DNA of 50,787 nucleotides, taken from the NCBI GenBank assembly GCA_947498765.1, contig CANMLG010000010.1:1-50787 (forward strand), written 5' to 3'. A program made the translations under genes and the position numbers. The notes under the pieces were generated by a model, which was not told the DNA's origin, searched no databases, and saw only the letters and a program-made list of their open reading frames with translations. Shown in pieces: positions 34,410 to 43,541 of the stretch; within the stretch, counting starts at the first letter, position 1, and each line of letters opens with the position of its first letter. The DNA comes from an uncultured Aquimarina sp. (GTDB lineage: Bacteria > Bacteroidota > Bacteroidia > Flavobacteriales > Flavobacteriaceae).

Positions 34410-35531
34410 ATGAACATTAATTTAAAACTTTTTTATGTAGTATTACTACTATCTGCAGTAACAAAAATTATAGCACAACCTATTCCTCCATCTGGTATGA
34501 AATGGGAAGTGGTTTCAGAAATGACTGACGAATTCAATAATGGATTTGATACCGTAAAATGGAGAAAAGAACTTTGGCAGTATCCAGATACTCCTACACT
34601 TATGGTTGCCGAAAACTCGGGGGTTTCCGATGGTAATTTATGGATAAAAGCTACTGTGGGACCAGAGCCTACATATTTTCATGCATCAAGAATTTATTCC
34701 AATGCGCAAATTAGTTACCCTATGTATACAGAGTGTAGTATAATTACTGCGCACCTTTCTGCTTATAATACATTTTGGTTAAATAACGGAAATCTTGAAG
34801 GACGAGATGAAATAGACGTTATTGAAAATAATTCAAGACCAAGTTGTGGATGTCAACCTAATTTTCCTTGGCAAATGAATTCTCAATATTTTCAAGCTAC
34901 AAATGGTTTTACTGTAAGAAATGCTGATAATTACGATAATAGAAGATTGTCTAATGGGAATTTAAAAAGAGGAATTCCTTGGAATGAAACTTATCATACG
35001 GTAGGGGTTTGGTGGAAGGATGAAAAAAATATGACTTTTTATTTAGATGGAGAAGAAGCTGGAAGCGTTAAGGTTGGAGAAAGTAGAGACGGGAATTATT
35101 ACCCAGAAATTATTTTTTCTAGAGATTTGAATTTAATTTGGGATTTATGGACAAGAGACGTAAATTGGTTAGGAGGACTAGCACTCAAGGAACATATGCG
35201 GGATGATAGATTTAATACTATGCGTGTGGATTGGGTTCATACATTTAAATTAGTTGAGGATGCTACGTTGAGTACTTTTGATGTAACTAACCCTTCTGAA
35301 TTTGCTACCATTTATCCAAACCCAACAACTGATGAGCTGAATATTTACCTAGTTGATTTAAAGGATCAAGCTACAGTGAGTGTATATGACAATAATGGTG
35401 GTTTGGTTAAAATAGAACAATTGGAAAATGATAAAGACAAAATTTCATTAAGTGAATTGTCAAATGGAATATATTATTTAAAAATTAAAAATGGGAATTC
35501 GGAAAGTTATAAATCCGTAGTTAAACAATAA
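34410..35531 (+). CDS. Secreted GH16 galactanase (agarase/porphyranase type) with T9SS signal
   Basis: The 373-residue enzyme has a signal peptide (to about residue 22), a GH16 jelly-roll domain (about 25-285) and a type A T9SS tail (about 297-373: IYPNPTTDELNIYL, LSNGIYYLKIK). The catalytic motif EIDVIE gives E134 (nucleophile), D136 and E139 (acid/base). Aromatic subsite residues are plentiful (FWLNNGN, WWKDEK, WDLW). GH16 enzymes retain the anomeric configuration and cut beta-1,4 bonds in agar- or porphyran-type galactans here, by association with the GH86 enzyme. The exact subfamily is not determined. It is a close paralogue of the GH16 at 47241, without binding modules. Confidence 0.9.
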   Translation: MNINLKLFYVVLLLSAVTKIIAQPIPPSGMKWEVVSEMTDEFNNGFDTVKWRKELWQYPDTPTLMVAENSGVSDGNLWIKATVGPEPTYFHASRIYSNAQISYPMYTECSIITAHLSAYNTFWLNNGNLEGRDEIDVIENNSRPSCGCQPNFPWQMNSQYFQATNGFTVRNADNYDNRRLSNGNLKRGIPWNETYHTVGVWWKDEKNMTFYLDGEEAGSVKVGESRDGNYYPEIIFSRDLNLIWDLWTRDVNWLGGLALKEHMRDDRFNTMRVDWVHTFKLVEDATLSTFDVTNPSEFATIYPNPTTDELNIYLVDLKDQATVSVYDNNGGLVKIEQLENDKDKISLSELSNGIYYLKIKNGNSESYKSVVKQ

Positions 35532-35608
35532 ATATTAGAATAGTATTTATTCGTATCGTAAAAGATAAAGAATATACTATTCTGGGTTTACTACCGAGGT
35601 AGTTTACA

Positions 35609-35649
35609 AAAAATGGGAATCAAATTTTTTACATTTGATTCCCATTTTT
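35609..35649. terminator. Bidirectional terminator, 17-bp perfect stem
   Basis: Arms 35609-35625 and 35633-35649 (core ATGGGAATCAAAT) are perfect complements with A and T runs at both ends. It lies between the converging GH16 and nucleoid-protein genes. A smaller GC-rich hairpin, ACTACC-GA-GGTAGT, lies just before it (35590-35603). Confidence 0.92.
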
Positions 35650-35667
35650 AATTTTAATAGTTAAAAA

Positions 35668-36726
35668 TTAATCTTTTTGTTCTTTGTTAAAATAAACAAG
35701 ATAATAATACATTTGTTTTTCCTCGTCCCAGCCTTTTTCAACAAATTTTTCTGCAGATTCTGGATTTATAAAATCCATTTTTATTTGCACATTAGTATCT
35801 AAATTAATCACGTTTTTAATTTTTTTACGTGCATCGGATACGGCATTATTAGCTATTGGAAATTCTGTTAAATCTTCTATTTGATATTTAGGTGCTTTTT
35901 CAGTTTTGTAATGCTTAAATTCAGGTATAAGTTCTGGATTCTCAATAACATCGTTTAAAAAAGCTGTTTCTTCAAAATCATCATTTTTAGCAAAGTGATT
36001 TACAGCTCGGTTCATAAACATTACCTGTTCCTTTTTATCTTCTGCCGGAAGTACAACATCTTTAGCAAAATCTTGGCAAAATTTAATGTATTTTTTAGTG
36101 TGGAAATTACTGTCGGCAAAAGGAATTACACCTAAAAAATGTTCCAGCCAATATTTAGTATCATATTTGTTAGAATCTACAGATAATATACGATAACCTT
36201 CTTCTTTTTTTGTGTTAAAAATAACACATCCTTTATCGAGTTTATTTAGTGAAACTCCTTGTTGTAATAAAAGGTCTAAATTACTATCTTTTTCTTGAAA
36301 TTGAAGAAAATCATGCTTGAGTTCTGATTTAAAAATACCTAGAGCACTTACTTTTTCATTATCAATTAAACAATTTTCTAAATAAGTTACATATAACTCA
36401 CCACTTTTAATGTGTGGATGTTGTGATTGTTCAAATAATAAATTACCAATTCGTTTTGATTGTTCATGTGAAGAACTGGGATTTTCAAAAATTTCAGTAG
36501 CAATTTTATATAAAGGATTAAATTCAATATCCGCTTCATTAGTAAATTGAAAGTAGTTTTCTTCTTTCTCCCGAAAGGGTTTAAAAAAATACTCCTTTAA
36601 TAATGAATTTAATTCATCATTAAATTGATAAGAATTTTCGGATAAAAAAAGGTTTTCATTTCTACTTTTGTTACCAATACGGTGTACAGAAAGTGATTCT
36701 ATTTGAGCATTATATAAATTAATCAT
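35668..36726 (-). CDS. NdpA/YejK-family nucleoid-associated protein
   Basis: The 352-residue protein matches the 37-kDa nucleoid-associated family. It has RIGNKSRNENLFLSENSYQFNDELNSLLKEYFFKPF at the N-terminus, a central region with GCVIFNTKKEEGYRILSVDSN, and the ending FVEKGWDEEKQMYYYLVYF. E. coli YejK binds the nucleoid and contacts topoisomerases; in other bacteria the family also travels with mobile elements. It follows the pRiA4b ORF-3-like gene by 64 bp on the same strand. Confidence 0.85.
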   Translation of the reverse strand: MINLYNAQIESLSVHRIGNKSRNENLFLSENSYQFNDELNSLLKEYFFKPFREKEENYFQFTNEADIEFNPLYKIATEIFENPSSSHEQSKRIGNLLFEQSQHPHIKSGELYVTYLENCLIDNEKVSALGIFKSELKHDFLQFQEKDSNLDLLLQQGVSLNKLDKGCVIFNTKKEEGYRILSVDSNKYDTKYWLEHFLGVIPFADSNFHTKKYIKFCQDFAKDVVLPAEDKKEQVMFMNRAVNHFAKNDDFEETAFLNDVIENPELIPEFKHYKTEKAPKYQIEDLTEFPIANNAVSDARKKIKNVINLDTNVQIKMDFINPESAEKFVEKGWDEEKQMYYYLVYFNKEQKD

Positions 36727-36790
36727 TTTTTAGCGCTGTATTAGTGGTTATAGGGTGTAATAATTTCTAGATTAATTGAAAAACAATATG

Positions 36791-37309
36791 TTAATTCCAA
36801 TGTTCTTCAAATCCTAAGTTATCATAATCATCAATATTTAAACCATCATCATATTCTCCATCCAAATCGTCAAAATCAAGCTTTTCAGCTTCAAAATTTT
36901 TATCAGGCGCACTATCGGGAAGTTCACCGTGAGCAAACATTAGATTTGGGTAAGTCCTTCCGGCTTCGGGAGAGGCAATTTCGGCAAGTTCTACCATAAA
37001 AGTCCACATGCTTAAAAAATCATATACATATAACAAACGTGTTTGTTTTTCACTGGCTATGTCTTCTAAACGGGTTTCGTTCATTAATCTTACTGGAGAA
37101 TTTCCATCACTCATATCGAATAAGGAAATTTCTTCTCCTTGTTCCCATTGATCATTACTAATATAAAATGAAGCCATTTCGGTGCCATCAAACCCAAAGG
37201 CTTGAGTAATGCTATTATGAAATTCTTCTGCGGTGGCTGTTTGTGCAATCTCTAAGTCTCTAAACACATCTTCTTCTGTGTCTAAAATTATTCGGAAACG
37301 ATAAATCAT
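36791..37309 (-). CDS. pRiA4b ORF-3-like family protein
   Basis: The 172-residue protein has the plasmid pRiA4b ORF-3 fold: an opening beta strand YRFRIILDTEEDVFRDLEI, TAEEFHNSITQAFGFDG, FYISNDQWEQGEEI and LLYVYDFLSMWTFMVEL, followed by a strongly acidic tail. The molecular function is unknown; members occur on plasmids, IS elements and chromosomes. A TATATTTG -7-like box lies at 37330-37337, 21 bp upstream of the ATG. Confidence 0.87.
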   Translation of the reverse strand: MIYRFRIILDTEEDVFRDLEIAQTATAEEFHNSITQAFGFDGTEMASFYISNDQWEQGEEISLFDMSDGNSPVRLMNETRLEDIASEKQTRLLYVYDFLSMWTFMVELAEIASPEAGRTYPNLMFAHGELPDSAPDKNFEAEKLDFDDLDGEYDDGLNIDDYDNLGFEEHWN

Positions 37310-37473
37310 GGTAGCAAAAATTTAGTCTGCAAATATACGAAGATGAAAGGAAGCTTTTTTAACTACAGCTATTATTTATAAGATTATTTTTTTATGACTT
37401 GACTTTTTACGTTTTTTATTTGAATTTTCTGTTTAATTATGGAGATAATTAAACCGGTTTTTAGCATTATGAA

Positions 37474-38499
37474 CTATGTTTGCTTATAATTTTGTTGTAA
37501 AACTGCATAAAACTGAATACTAAATAGTAAACTCCCTAATAGTAAATGTAAGGGTTGTGATAAAAAAGGAAAGTCTAGATAGTATAAAATAATGCCAGTA
37601 CAGATTTCTAAATATATAAAAATTCCAACCCATTTCATTAAATCAAGTTTTCCAGTTTGTTTTTTATATAAATAAAGCCATATCATATTTACTAAAACTA
37701 ATAAAATAGAAAAAGACCGATGAATATAAAAAATGATTGGAGGTGTAATTAACCAATTTGATTGTGAACCATAATTAAAAACAGTCATTTGTTGATCGAT
37801 AAATTGGCGTACTTGTGTACCTAAAATAACTTGTATTAAGGTTAATATAATAGCTGAAACTCCTATATATTTAATGTTTTTTGAGATTGATTTTGATTTG
37901 TTTTTGGGAGTAATTATAAATTGAAGTGCTAACAAAAAAGCAAGTATAAAAAATACAAAAAGGACATGTAATGTTATTTTTATAGGTAAAAGGTTAGTAT
38001 CCACTACAATTTTTCCAAGCCAAGCTTCGAATGCTACGCTAAACAAGGAAGCAATAGCTAAAAGTGTAATTGCCTTATTTTTTTTCCAAAAAGAAAAACT
38101 TAATCCCACTAATAAAAGAATAGGTATTCCAAAAAGCACGGTAGCTAATCTATTTATATATTCGACCCAAGTGTGAACAGGATTAAAAATAGCGTAATCA
38201 TGTTTGTCGTAAGTAGACCAGTTTGATGAATTGAAATTGCTTTGCGACTTAAAATCATTTTTAACAACTCGAAGCGCTTGCTCTTTAATAATAACTTGTC
38301 CTTTTTTATAGTTGTGTTCGGGTTTCCACGTTAATTGCTGCTGCTGAGTGGGAGGTATATAATATCCAAAACATTTGGGCCAGTCCGGGCATCCCATTCC
38401 TGAACCTGTCATACGTACTACGGCACCAGCTATTATAACAATATATACCAGAACAATAGCTGTGCTAAGTGTTTTTTTAAAGATATGATCAATATTCAT
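37474..38499 (-). CDS. Heme A synthase, COX15/CtaA family
   Basis: CtaA oxidises the methyl group at C8 of heme O to make heme A for cytochrome oxidase. The 341-residue membrane protein starts with a helix and the signature GAVVRMTGSGMGCPDWPKCFGYYIP (about residues 25-49). Later helices contain the heme-ligand histidines in EYINRLATVL/HTWVEYINR, LHVLFVFFILAFL, FYIHRSFSILLVL and QPLHLLLGSLLF. Eight membrane segments are expected. It follows the CCA-adding enzyme gene by 6 bp and is co-transcribed with it. Confidence 0.92.
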   Translation of the reverse strand: MNIDHIFKKTLSTAIVLVYIVIIAGAVVRMTGSGMGCPDWPKCFGYYIPPTQQQQLTWKPEHNYKKGQVIIKEQALRVVKNDFKSQSNFNSSNWSTYDKHDYAIFNPVHTWVEYINRLATVLFGIPILLLVGLSFSFWKKNKAITLLAIASLFSVAFEAWLGKIVVDTNLLPIKITLHVLFVFFILAFLLALQFIITPKNKSKSISKNIKYIGVSAIILTLIQVILGTQVRQFIDQQMTVFNYGSQSNWLITPPIIFYIHRSFSILLVLVNMIWLYLYKKQTGKLDLMKWVGIFIYLEICTGIILYYLDFPFLSQPLHLLLGSLLFSIQFYAVLQQNYKQT

Positions 38500-38505
38500 T
38501 TGGAA

Positions 38506-39930
38506 TTATTTAACTGGTTTTAAACCAAGTTCTGCTCCTTTTTTTAGCATATATTCGTAAGCTACTGAGTGTTCATTTTCAATTTCACCTTCTAAAATAG
38601 CTTCTTTTATAGCTTCTTTAATTAAACCAATTTCTTTTGAAGGCTTAAGGTTGAATGTTTTTATAATTTCCTCGCCACTAACAGGTGGTTGAAAGTTCCG
38701 TATATGATCACGAGCCTCAACATCAATTATTTTTTGACGTACTATTTTAAAATTATTATGATACTTCTTGAATCGTTTAGGATTTTTTGTAGTTATATCA
38801 GCTTCACAGAGAGTCATTAGATCATCAATAGTTTCACCTGCATCAAATACTAATCTCCTAACAGCAGAATCTGTTACAGCAGAGGCTATTATGATGGGGC
38901 GTGAACTCATGAGTACCATTTTTTGAACAAATTTCATTTTTTCGTTCAAGGGTAATTTTAGTCTTTTGAACAATTTAAATACCATTTTTGATCCTACAAA
39001 CTCATGCCCATGAAATGTCCATCCCACTTTTTTACTAAACCTTTTTGTGGGTGCTTTTCCAATATCGTGTAGTAAAGCAGCCCAACGTAACCAAACATTA
39101 TCTGTGTTTAAAGCAATATTATCAACAACTTCTAAGGTGTGGTAAAAGTTATCTTTATGACGTTGCCCCTCAACTTCATCAATTCCTTTTAAATCAGTAA
39201 GTTCGGGTAAAATATATTCGAGTAATCCAGTTTTTTCTAGTAATAAAAAACCAATAGAAGGAACAGGGCTACTTAATATTTTATTAAGCTCAACTACTAT
39301 GCGTTCTTTGGTAATAATTTTTATACGTTTATTATGTGTTTTTATAGCATTTAAGGATTCTTTTTCTATTTTGAAATTTAGTTGTGTAGCAAAACGAATG
39401 GCACGCATCATACGTAATGGATCATCGGAATAAGTAATACCTGGTTCCAATGGTGTACGAATAATTTTTTTATCTAAATCTTTAATACCTCCAAAAGGAT
39501 CAAGTAAATCACCATATGTATTCTCATTTAGTGAAAGAGCAAGAGCATTTATAGTAAAATCTCGACGATTTTGATCATCTTGTAGTGTGCCGTTTTCAAC
39601 AGTGGGATTACGGCTATCTTCTGTGTATGATTCTTTTCGGGCTCCAACAAATTCAATTTCAATATCCTGATAACGTAACATTGCTGTACCATAAGTTTTA
39701 AAAACTTGTACTTTAGGTTTGTTAGGAAGTAATTCCGAAACTTTTAAGGCTAATTCAATACCACTACCAACGGCAACAACATCAATGTCTTTGGCATTGC
39801 CACGGTTTAATAAAAAATCGCGAACAAAGCCCCCGATAACATAACTTTCTAGACCAAGTATTTTATTTGCCTTTCGAATAATATTAAAAATAGGGTGGTA
39901 GAGTGCTTTTTTATAATTAGGTCTTTGCAT
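38506..39930 (-). CDS. CCA-adding enzyme/poly(A) polymerase family with HD domain
   Basis: The 474-residue class II nucleotidyltransferase has GGFVRDFLL (about 32-40), the catalytic DIDVVAVG, the RRDFTINAL motif and the LDPFGGIKDLDKK/IRTPLEP and DDPLRMMRAIRFA motifs. An HD domain follows (HNFYHTLE-type segment KDNFYHTLEVVDNI, AALLHDIGKAPT). It adds or repairs the 3' CCA of tRNA; an HD domain adds phosphohydrolase activity. It leads a unit with the heme A synthase gene and has a clear consensus promoter upstream. Confidence 0.93.
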   Translation of the reverse strand: MQRPNYKKALYHPIFNIIRKANKILGLESYVIGGFVRDFLLNRGNAKDIDVVAVGSGIELALKVSELLPNKPKVQVFKTYGTAMLRYQDIEIEFVGARKESYTEDSRNPTVENGTLQDDQNRRDFTINALALSLNENTYGDLLDPFGGIKDLDKKIIRTPLEPGITYSDDPLRMMRAIRFATQLNFKIEKESLNAIKTHNKRIKIITKERIVVELNKILSSPVPSIGFLLLEKTGLLEYILPELTDLKGIDEVEGQRHKDNFYHTLEVVDNIALNTDNVWLRWAALLHDIGKAPTKRFSKKVGWTFHGHEFVGSKMVFKLFKRLKLPLNEKMKFVQKMVLMSSRPIIIASAVTDSAVRRLVFDAGETIDDLMTLCEADITTKNPKRFKKYHNNFKIVRQKIIDVEARDHIRNFQPPVSGEEIIKTFNLKPSKEIGLIKEAIKEAILEGEIENEHSVAYEYMLKKGAELGLKPVK

Positions 39931-39962
39931 TTGCGCTTTTTAGGGTACTACTAAATAGAATG

Positions 39963-39994
39963 CAAATTTAATGTTTAGGGTTTTGGTGAGCAAA
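39963..39994 (-). promoter_or_regulatory. Bacteroidota-type promoter of the CCA enzyme-heme A synthase unit
   Basis: On the minus strand TTTG (39991-39994) is followed after 20 bp by TAAATTTG (39963-39970), giving a 32-nt leader before the ATG at 39930. Confidence 0.65.
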
Positions 39995-40117
39995 TTGAGG
40001 TTAAGTTTTGTTTTTTATATGAATTGTAAAAAATGTTGTTTGAAGTTAGTTTTTTTAGAAATTTAAAATCGTTTAAGTATGGGGCAAGCTTTTAATTATC
40101 TCTCTAGGTTAAATCAA

Positions 40118-40125
40118 TATATTTG
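40118..40125 (+). promoter_or_regulatory. TATATTTG -7 element
   Basis: An exact TAnnTTTG match lies 23 bp before the ATG at 40149. No TTG is found at the usual distance upstream, so the -33 box is poor. Confidence 0.5.
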
Positions 40126-40148
40126 TAATTAAATGTATTTAGATCATA

Positions 40149-43055
40149 ATGGATTGGAAAGAATTACAAGTTAAAATAGAAGGAGAATTACAGTACGATG
40201 AGTTAACAAAAATTATTTATGCAACTGATGCTTCTGTATATAGAAAACTACCTTTAGCTGTTGTTTTTCCAAAAAACACTGTTGATATTCAGCAAATTAT
40301 TAGGTTTGCTTCAAAAAACCATTTGAATATCATTCCCCGTACGGCTGGGACATCACTAGCAGGTCAATGTGTAGGTAAGGGACTTATAGTTGATGTATCA
40401 AAACATTTAACTAAAATTGTGGCTTTAGATACAAATAAGAAAATCGTAACAGTACAGCCTGGGGTAATACGTGATGATTTGAATAGGTACTTACTACCTT
40501 ATGGATTATTTTTTGGACCTAATACATCTACATCAAATAGGTGTATGATCGGGGGTATGGTAGGTAATAATAGTAGTGGAACCACCAGTATCCGATATGG
40601 AGTTACTCGTGATAAAATAGTTTCATTAAAAACGGTATTATCAGATGGGAATGAGGTGATTTTTTCTGAGATTTCTAAAGGTGATTTTAATAAAAAATTG
40701 GTTAAAAATGACCAAGAGGGAAATATTTATAAAAGTATACATGCTATATTAAAAAGTAAAGAACATCAAAATCAAATAATTGATAATTATCCTAAACCAG
40801 AAATACATCGAAGAAATACAGGTTATGCTTTAGATGTTTTATTGAATAATTCATTTTTTAAAAAAGCTAATACCATTAATTTGTGTGATATTCTTTCGGG
40901 CAGTGAAGGGACTTTAGCTTTTACTACTGAAATTACTTTACAATTAGACGATTTACCACCTGTAAAATCAGCAATGGTTGCTGCTCATTTTGAGAGTATA
41001 GCATTATGTATGAAAGCTGTTACTCCAGTAATGAAGCATCAGTTATATACTTGCGAAATGATGGATAAAACTATTTTGGATTGCACTAAAAATAATTTAG
41101 AGCAATTAAAAAATAGGTTTTTTGTAGAGGGAGATCCTAAGGCGATTTTAATGCTCGAATTAAGAGCAAATTCAGATAAAGATTTAAAAATGCAAGTCGA
41201 TGATTTAATAGAAACCTTAGTAACGTCTAAATTAAGTTATGCATTACCTGTTTTATATGGTAAAGATATTGACAAGGCACTTGAGCTTCGTAAAGCGGGA
41301 TTAGGTTTGTTGGGTAATATGGTTGGAGACAGAAAAGCTGTTGCTTGTATAGAAGATACCGCTGTGGCTATTGAAGATTTGTCTGCTTATATTGATGAAT
41401 TTACGGCACTAATGGAAAAATTTGGGCAAGAAGCCGTTTATTATGCCCATGCTGGTGCAGGTGAAATACATTTGCGGCCTATTTTGAATTTGAAAAAAGC
41501 TTCTGATGTTACCTTATTTAAAAACATAACAGACGCGGTAGCTATTTTAGTTAAAAAGTATAATGGATCAATGAGTGGAGAGCATGGTGATGGTATTGTG
41601 AGGTCTACTTACATTCCAGAAATGATTGGAGCTTCTAATTATGAATTTTTGAAAGAAATAAAAAAAGCTTTTGATCCTTTAGGAGTTTTTAATCAAGGTA
41701 AAATTATTAATCCTTTACCTATGGATAAAAACCTTCGTTATGAAAATGATACTCTAGTTCCTGTTATTGAAACCGAAATAGATTTTTCAGATTCAAAAGG
41801 AATTTTACGTGTAGCTGAAAAATGCAATGGAAGTGGAGATTGTAGGAAATCAGTTGATTCAGGTGGCGGTATGTGTCCAAGCTATAGGGCTACAAAAAAT
41901 GAAAGAGATACAACAAGAGCAAGAGCAAATGCGTTACGAGAAGTACTCACAAATTCGAAAGAAAAAAACAAATTTAATAGTAAAGAATTAAAAGAAGTAT
42001 TTAAATTATGTGTAAGCTGTAAAGCATGTGCCAGTGAATGTCCATCAAATGTTGATGTTAGTTTATTAAAAGCGGAATTTTTATATCAATACAATAAGTC
42101 AAATGGAGTGTCCTTGAGGGATAAAGTATTTGCGCATAATGATTCGTTTAACAAGCTGGCATCTAAAACTGCATTTTTTTCAGCACCTATTCTTAAAAAT
42201 CAATTCACTTCAGGAATAATAAAAAAGGTGTTAGGTATTGCAAGTGAACGTACGATACCAATTATAAATAAAAAATCTTTCACAGATTGGCTTATCCCTT
42301 TTTTAGATAATAATAGGGTTACTCATCCGATAAGAGAATTGTATATTTTTATTGATGAGTTTACAAATTACATTGATGTACAAACGGGGAAAGATACCAT
42401 TGAGCTATTGATTGCTTTAGGATATAAAGTAAATTATATTGAGCATAAGCAAAGTGGAAGGGCGTTAATTTCAAAAGGTTTTTTAAAAGAAGCTAAAAAA
42501 ATTGCCAATCAAAATATAACTATTTTTAAAAATTTAATTACAAAAAAAATACCTTTAGTGGGTATTGAGCCTTCGGCTATTTTGAGTTTTAGAGATGAAT
42601 ATATACGCTTAGCAAATGATAAAGAAGTGGCTAAAAAAATAGCATCTAATGTGTTATTAATAGATGAATTTTTGGCAGAAGAGATAGATAAAGGTAATAT
42701 AACTTCAGACCAATTTTTAGATACCATTCAAACTACAAAGCTTCATATACATTGTCATCAGAAAGTGTTATCAAGTGCAGCAGCTACCTTTAAGGTACTA
42801 AATCTTCCAAAAAATTGTACAGTAAGTATTATTAATTCAGGCTGCTGTGGTATGGCAGGATCGTTTGGTTATGAAAAAGAGCATTATAAAGCAAGTATAC
42901 AAATAGGAGAGTTGGCCTTGCTTCCTAAAATAAGAAAAACAGATGTTAAAGTGCGTGTGTGTGCCACAGGAACAAGTTGCCGAACTCAAATAAAAGATGC
43001 AACAAATAGAAAGGTAGATCACCCAATTAGCGTTTTGAAGACTTTTTTGAAGTAA
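40149..43055 (+). CDS. Large FAD/Fe-S 2-hydroxyacid dehydrogenase (D-2-hydroxyglutarate/D-lactate type)
   Basis: The 968-residue protein fuses three parts. The FAD-binding PCMH domain (about 30-230) has RTAGTSLAGQCVG and GGMVGNNSSGTTSIRYG. The FAD-oxidase C domain (about 260-530) has CEMMD and SGEHGDGIVRS. The Fe-S part has CNGSGDCRKS...GGGMCPSY (about residue 559 on), CVSCKACASECPSNVD (about 620 on) and a CCG-type C-terminal domain (HCHQK, SGCCGMAGSFGYEKEHY, CATGTSCRTQI). It resembles YdiJ-type D-2-hydroxyglutarate dehydrogenases and Dld-II fusions. It oxidises a D-2-hydroxyacid and passes electrons to the quinone pool; the substrate is tentative. Confidence 0.9.
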   Translation: MDWKELQVKIEGELQYDELTKIIYATDASVYRKLPLAVVFPKNTVDIQQIIRFASKNHLNIIPRTAGTSLAGQCVGKGLIVDVSKHLTKIVALDTNKKIVTVQPGVIRDDLNRYLLPYGLFFGPNTSTSNRCMIGGMVGNNSSGTTSIRYGVTRDKIVSLKTVLSDGNEVIFSEISKGDFNKKLVKNDQEGNIYKSIHAILKSKEHQNQIIDNYPKPEIHRRNTGYALDVLLNNSFFKKANTINLCDILSGSEGTLAFTTEITLQLDDLPPVKSAMVAAHFESIALCMKAVTPVMKHQLYTCEMMDKTILDCTKNNLEQLKNRFFVEGDPKAILMLELRANSDKDLKMQVDDLIETLVTSKLSYALPVLYGKDIDKALELRKAGLGLLGNMVGDRKAVACIEDTAVAIEDLSAYIDEFTALMEKFGQEAVYYAHAGAGEIHLRPILNLKKASDVTLFKNITDAVAILVKKYNGSMSGEHGDGIVRSTYIPEMIGASNYEFLKEIKKAFDPLGVFNQGKIINPLPMDKNLRYENDTLVPVIETEIDFSDSKGILRVAEKCNGSGDCRKSVDSGGGMCPSYRATKNERDTTRARANALREVLTNSKEKNKFNSKELKEVFKLCVSCKACASECPSNVDVSLLKAEFLYQYNKSNGVSLRDKVFAHNDSFNKLASKTAFFSAPILKNQFTSGIIKKVLGIASERTIPIINKKSFTDWLIPFLDNNRVTHPIRELYIFIDEFTNYIDVQTGKDTIELLIALGYKVNYIEHKQSGRALISKGFLKEAKKIANQNITIFKNLITKKIPLVGIEPSAILSFRDEYIRLANDKEVAKKIASNVLLIDEFLAEEIDKGNITSDQFLDTIQTTKLHIHCHQKVLSSAAATFKVLNLPKNCTVSIINSGCCGMAGSFGYEKEHYKASIQIGELALLPKIRKTDVKVRVCATGTSCRTQIKDATNRKVDHPISVLKTFLK

Positions 43056-43541
43056 AATAGATTGCTTTTTTATTAATAAATGCTCAAAAAACACTTTATT
43101 TTATTGCCAACAAGTGTTAAAAAAGTGCTTTTTTTTATCTTATATTAAAAAAAACGACTGCTAGGTAGTTTTATGATGACTTTTAGTTGTGTGTATTTTG
43201 TCCAATAAAAATGTTTTTTACTGATTTTTTTAATTTCATCTTTTTTTTTGTTTAATGATTACCGCTACTGATTTTTCGGATAGACTATAATGTTTTAGTT
43301 GATTATTAATCACATCAATTTTGTAGGCTTTTTTTTACGCTAATTTAGAAGTTAATTAATTGGGTAGTAGCTTTTAGTATATCAAATTAACGTTTTTAAT
43401 TGATTTTTATTAATATATTTATTTCTAGATTTTTAGATTTTTAAGATCCTTTTATTTATTCGTTTTTAATAACACTACAACGATATAAATATTTTTTTAA
43501 AATTTTAAATGATAAACATATGAATAATAACTAAAACTAAA
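43056..43541. other. 486-bp intergenic region upstream of the GH86 gene
   Basis: Just after the dehydrogenase a bulged hairpin (AAAAAACACTTT at 43085-43096 with AAAGTGCTTTTTT at 43122-43134) is a probable terminator. The rest is very T-rich with no gene. A 10-bp direct repeat ACTGATTTTT (43219 and 43266) may be chance. The GH86 promoter should lie in the last ~150 bp, but no exact consensus is visible. Confidence 0.4.

Noticed and set aside
43219..43275. Direct repeat ACTGATTTTT upstream of GH86
   Set aside because: Low-complexity T-rich sequence in a T-rich region, with no helical phasing or conserved partner.
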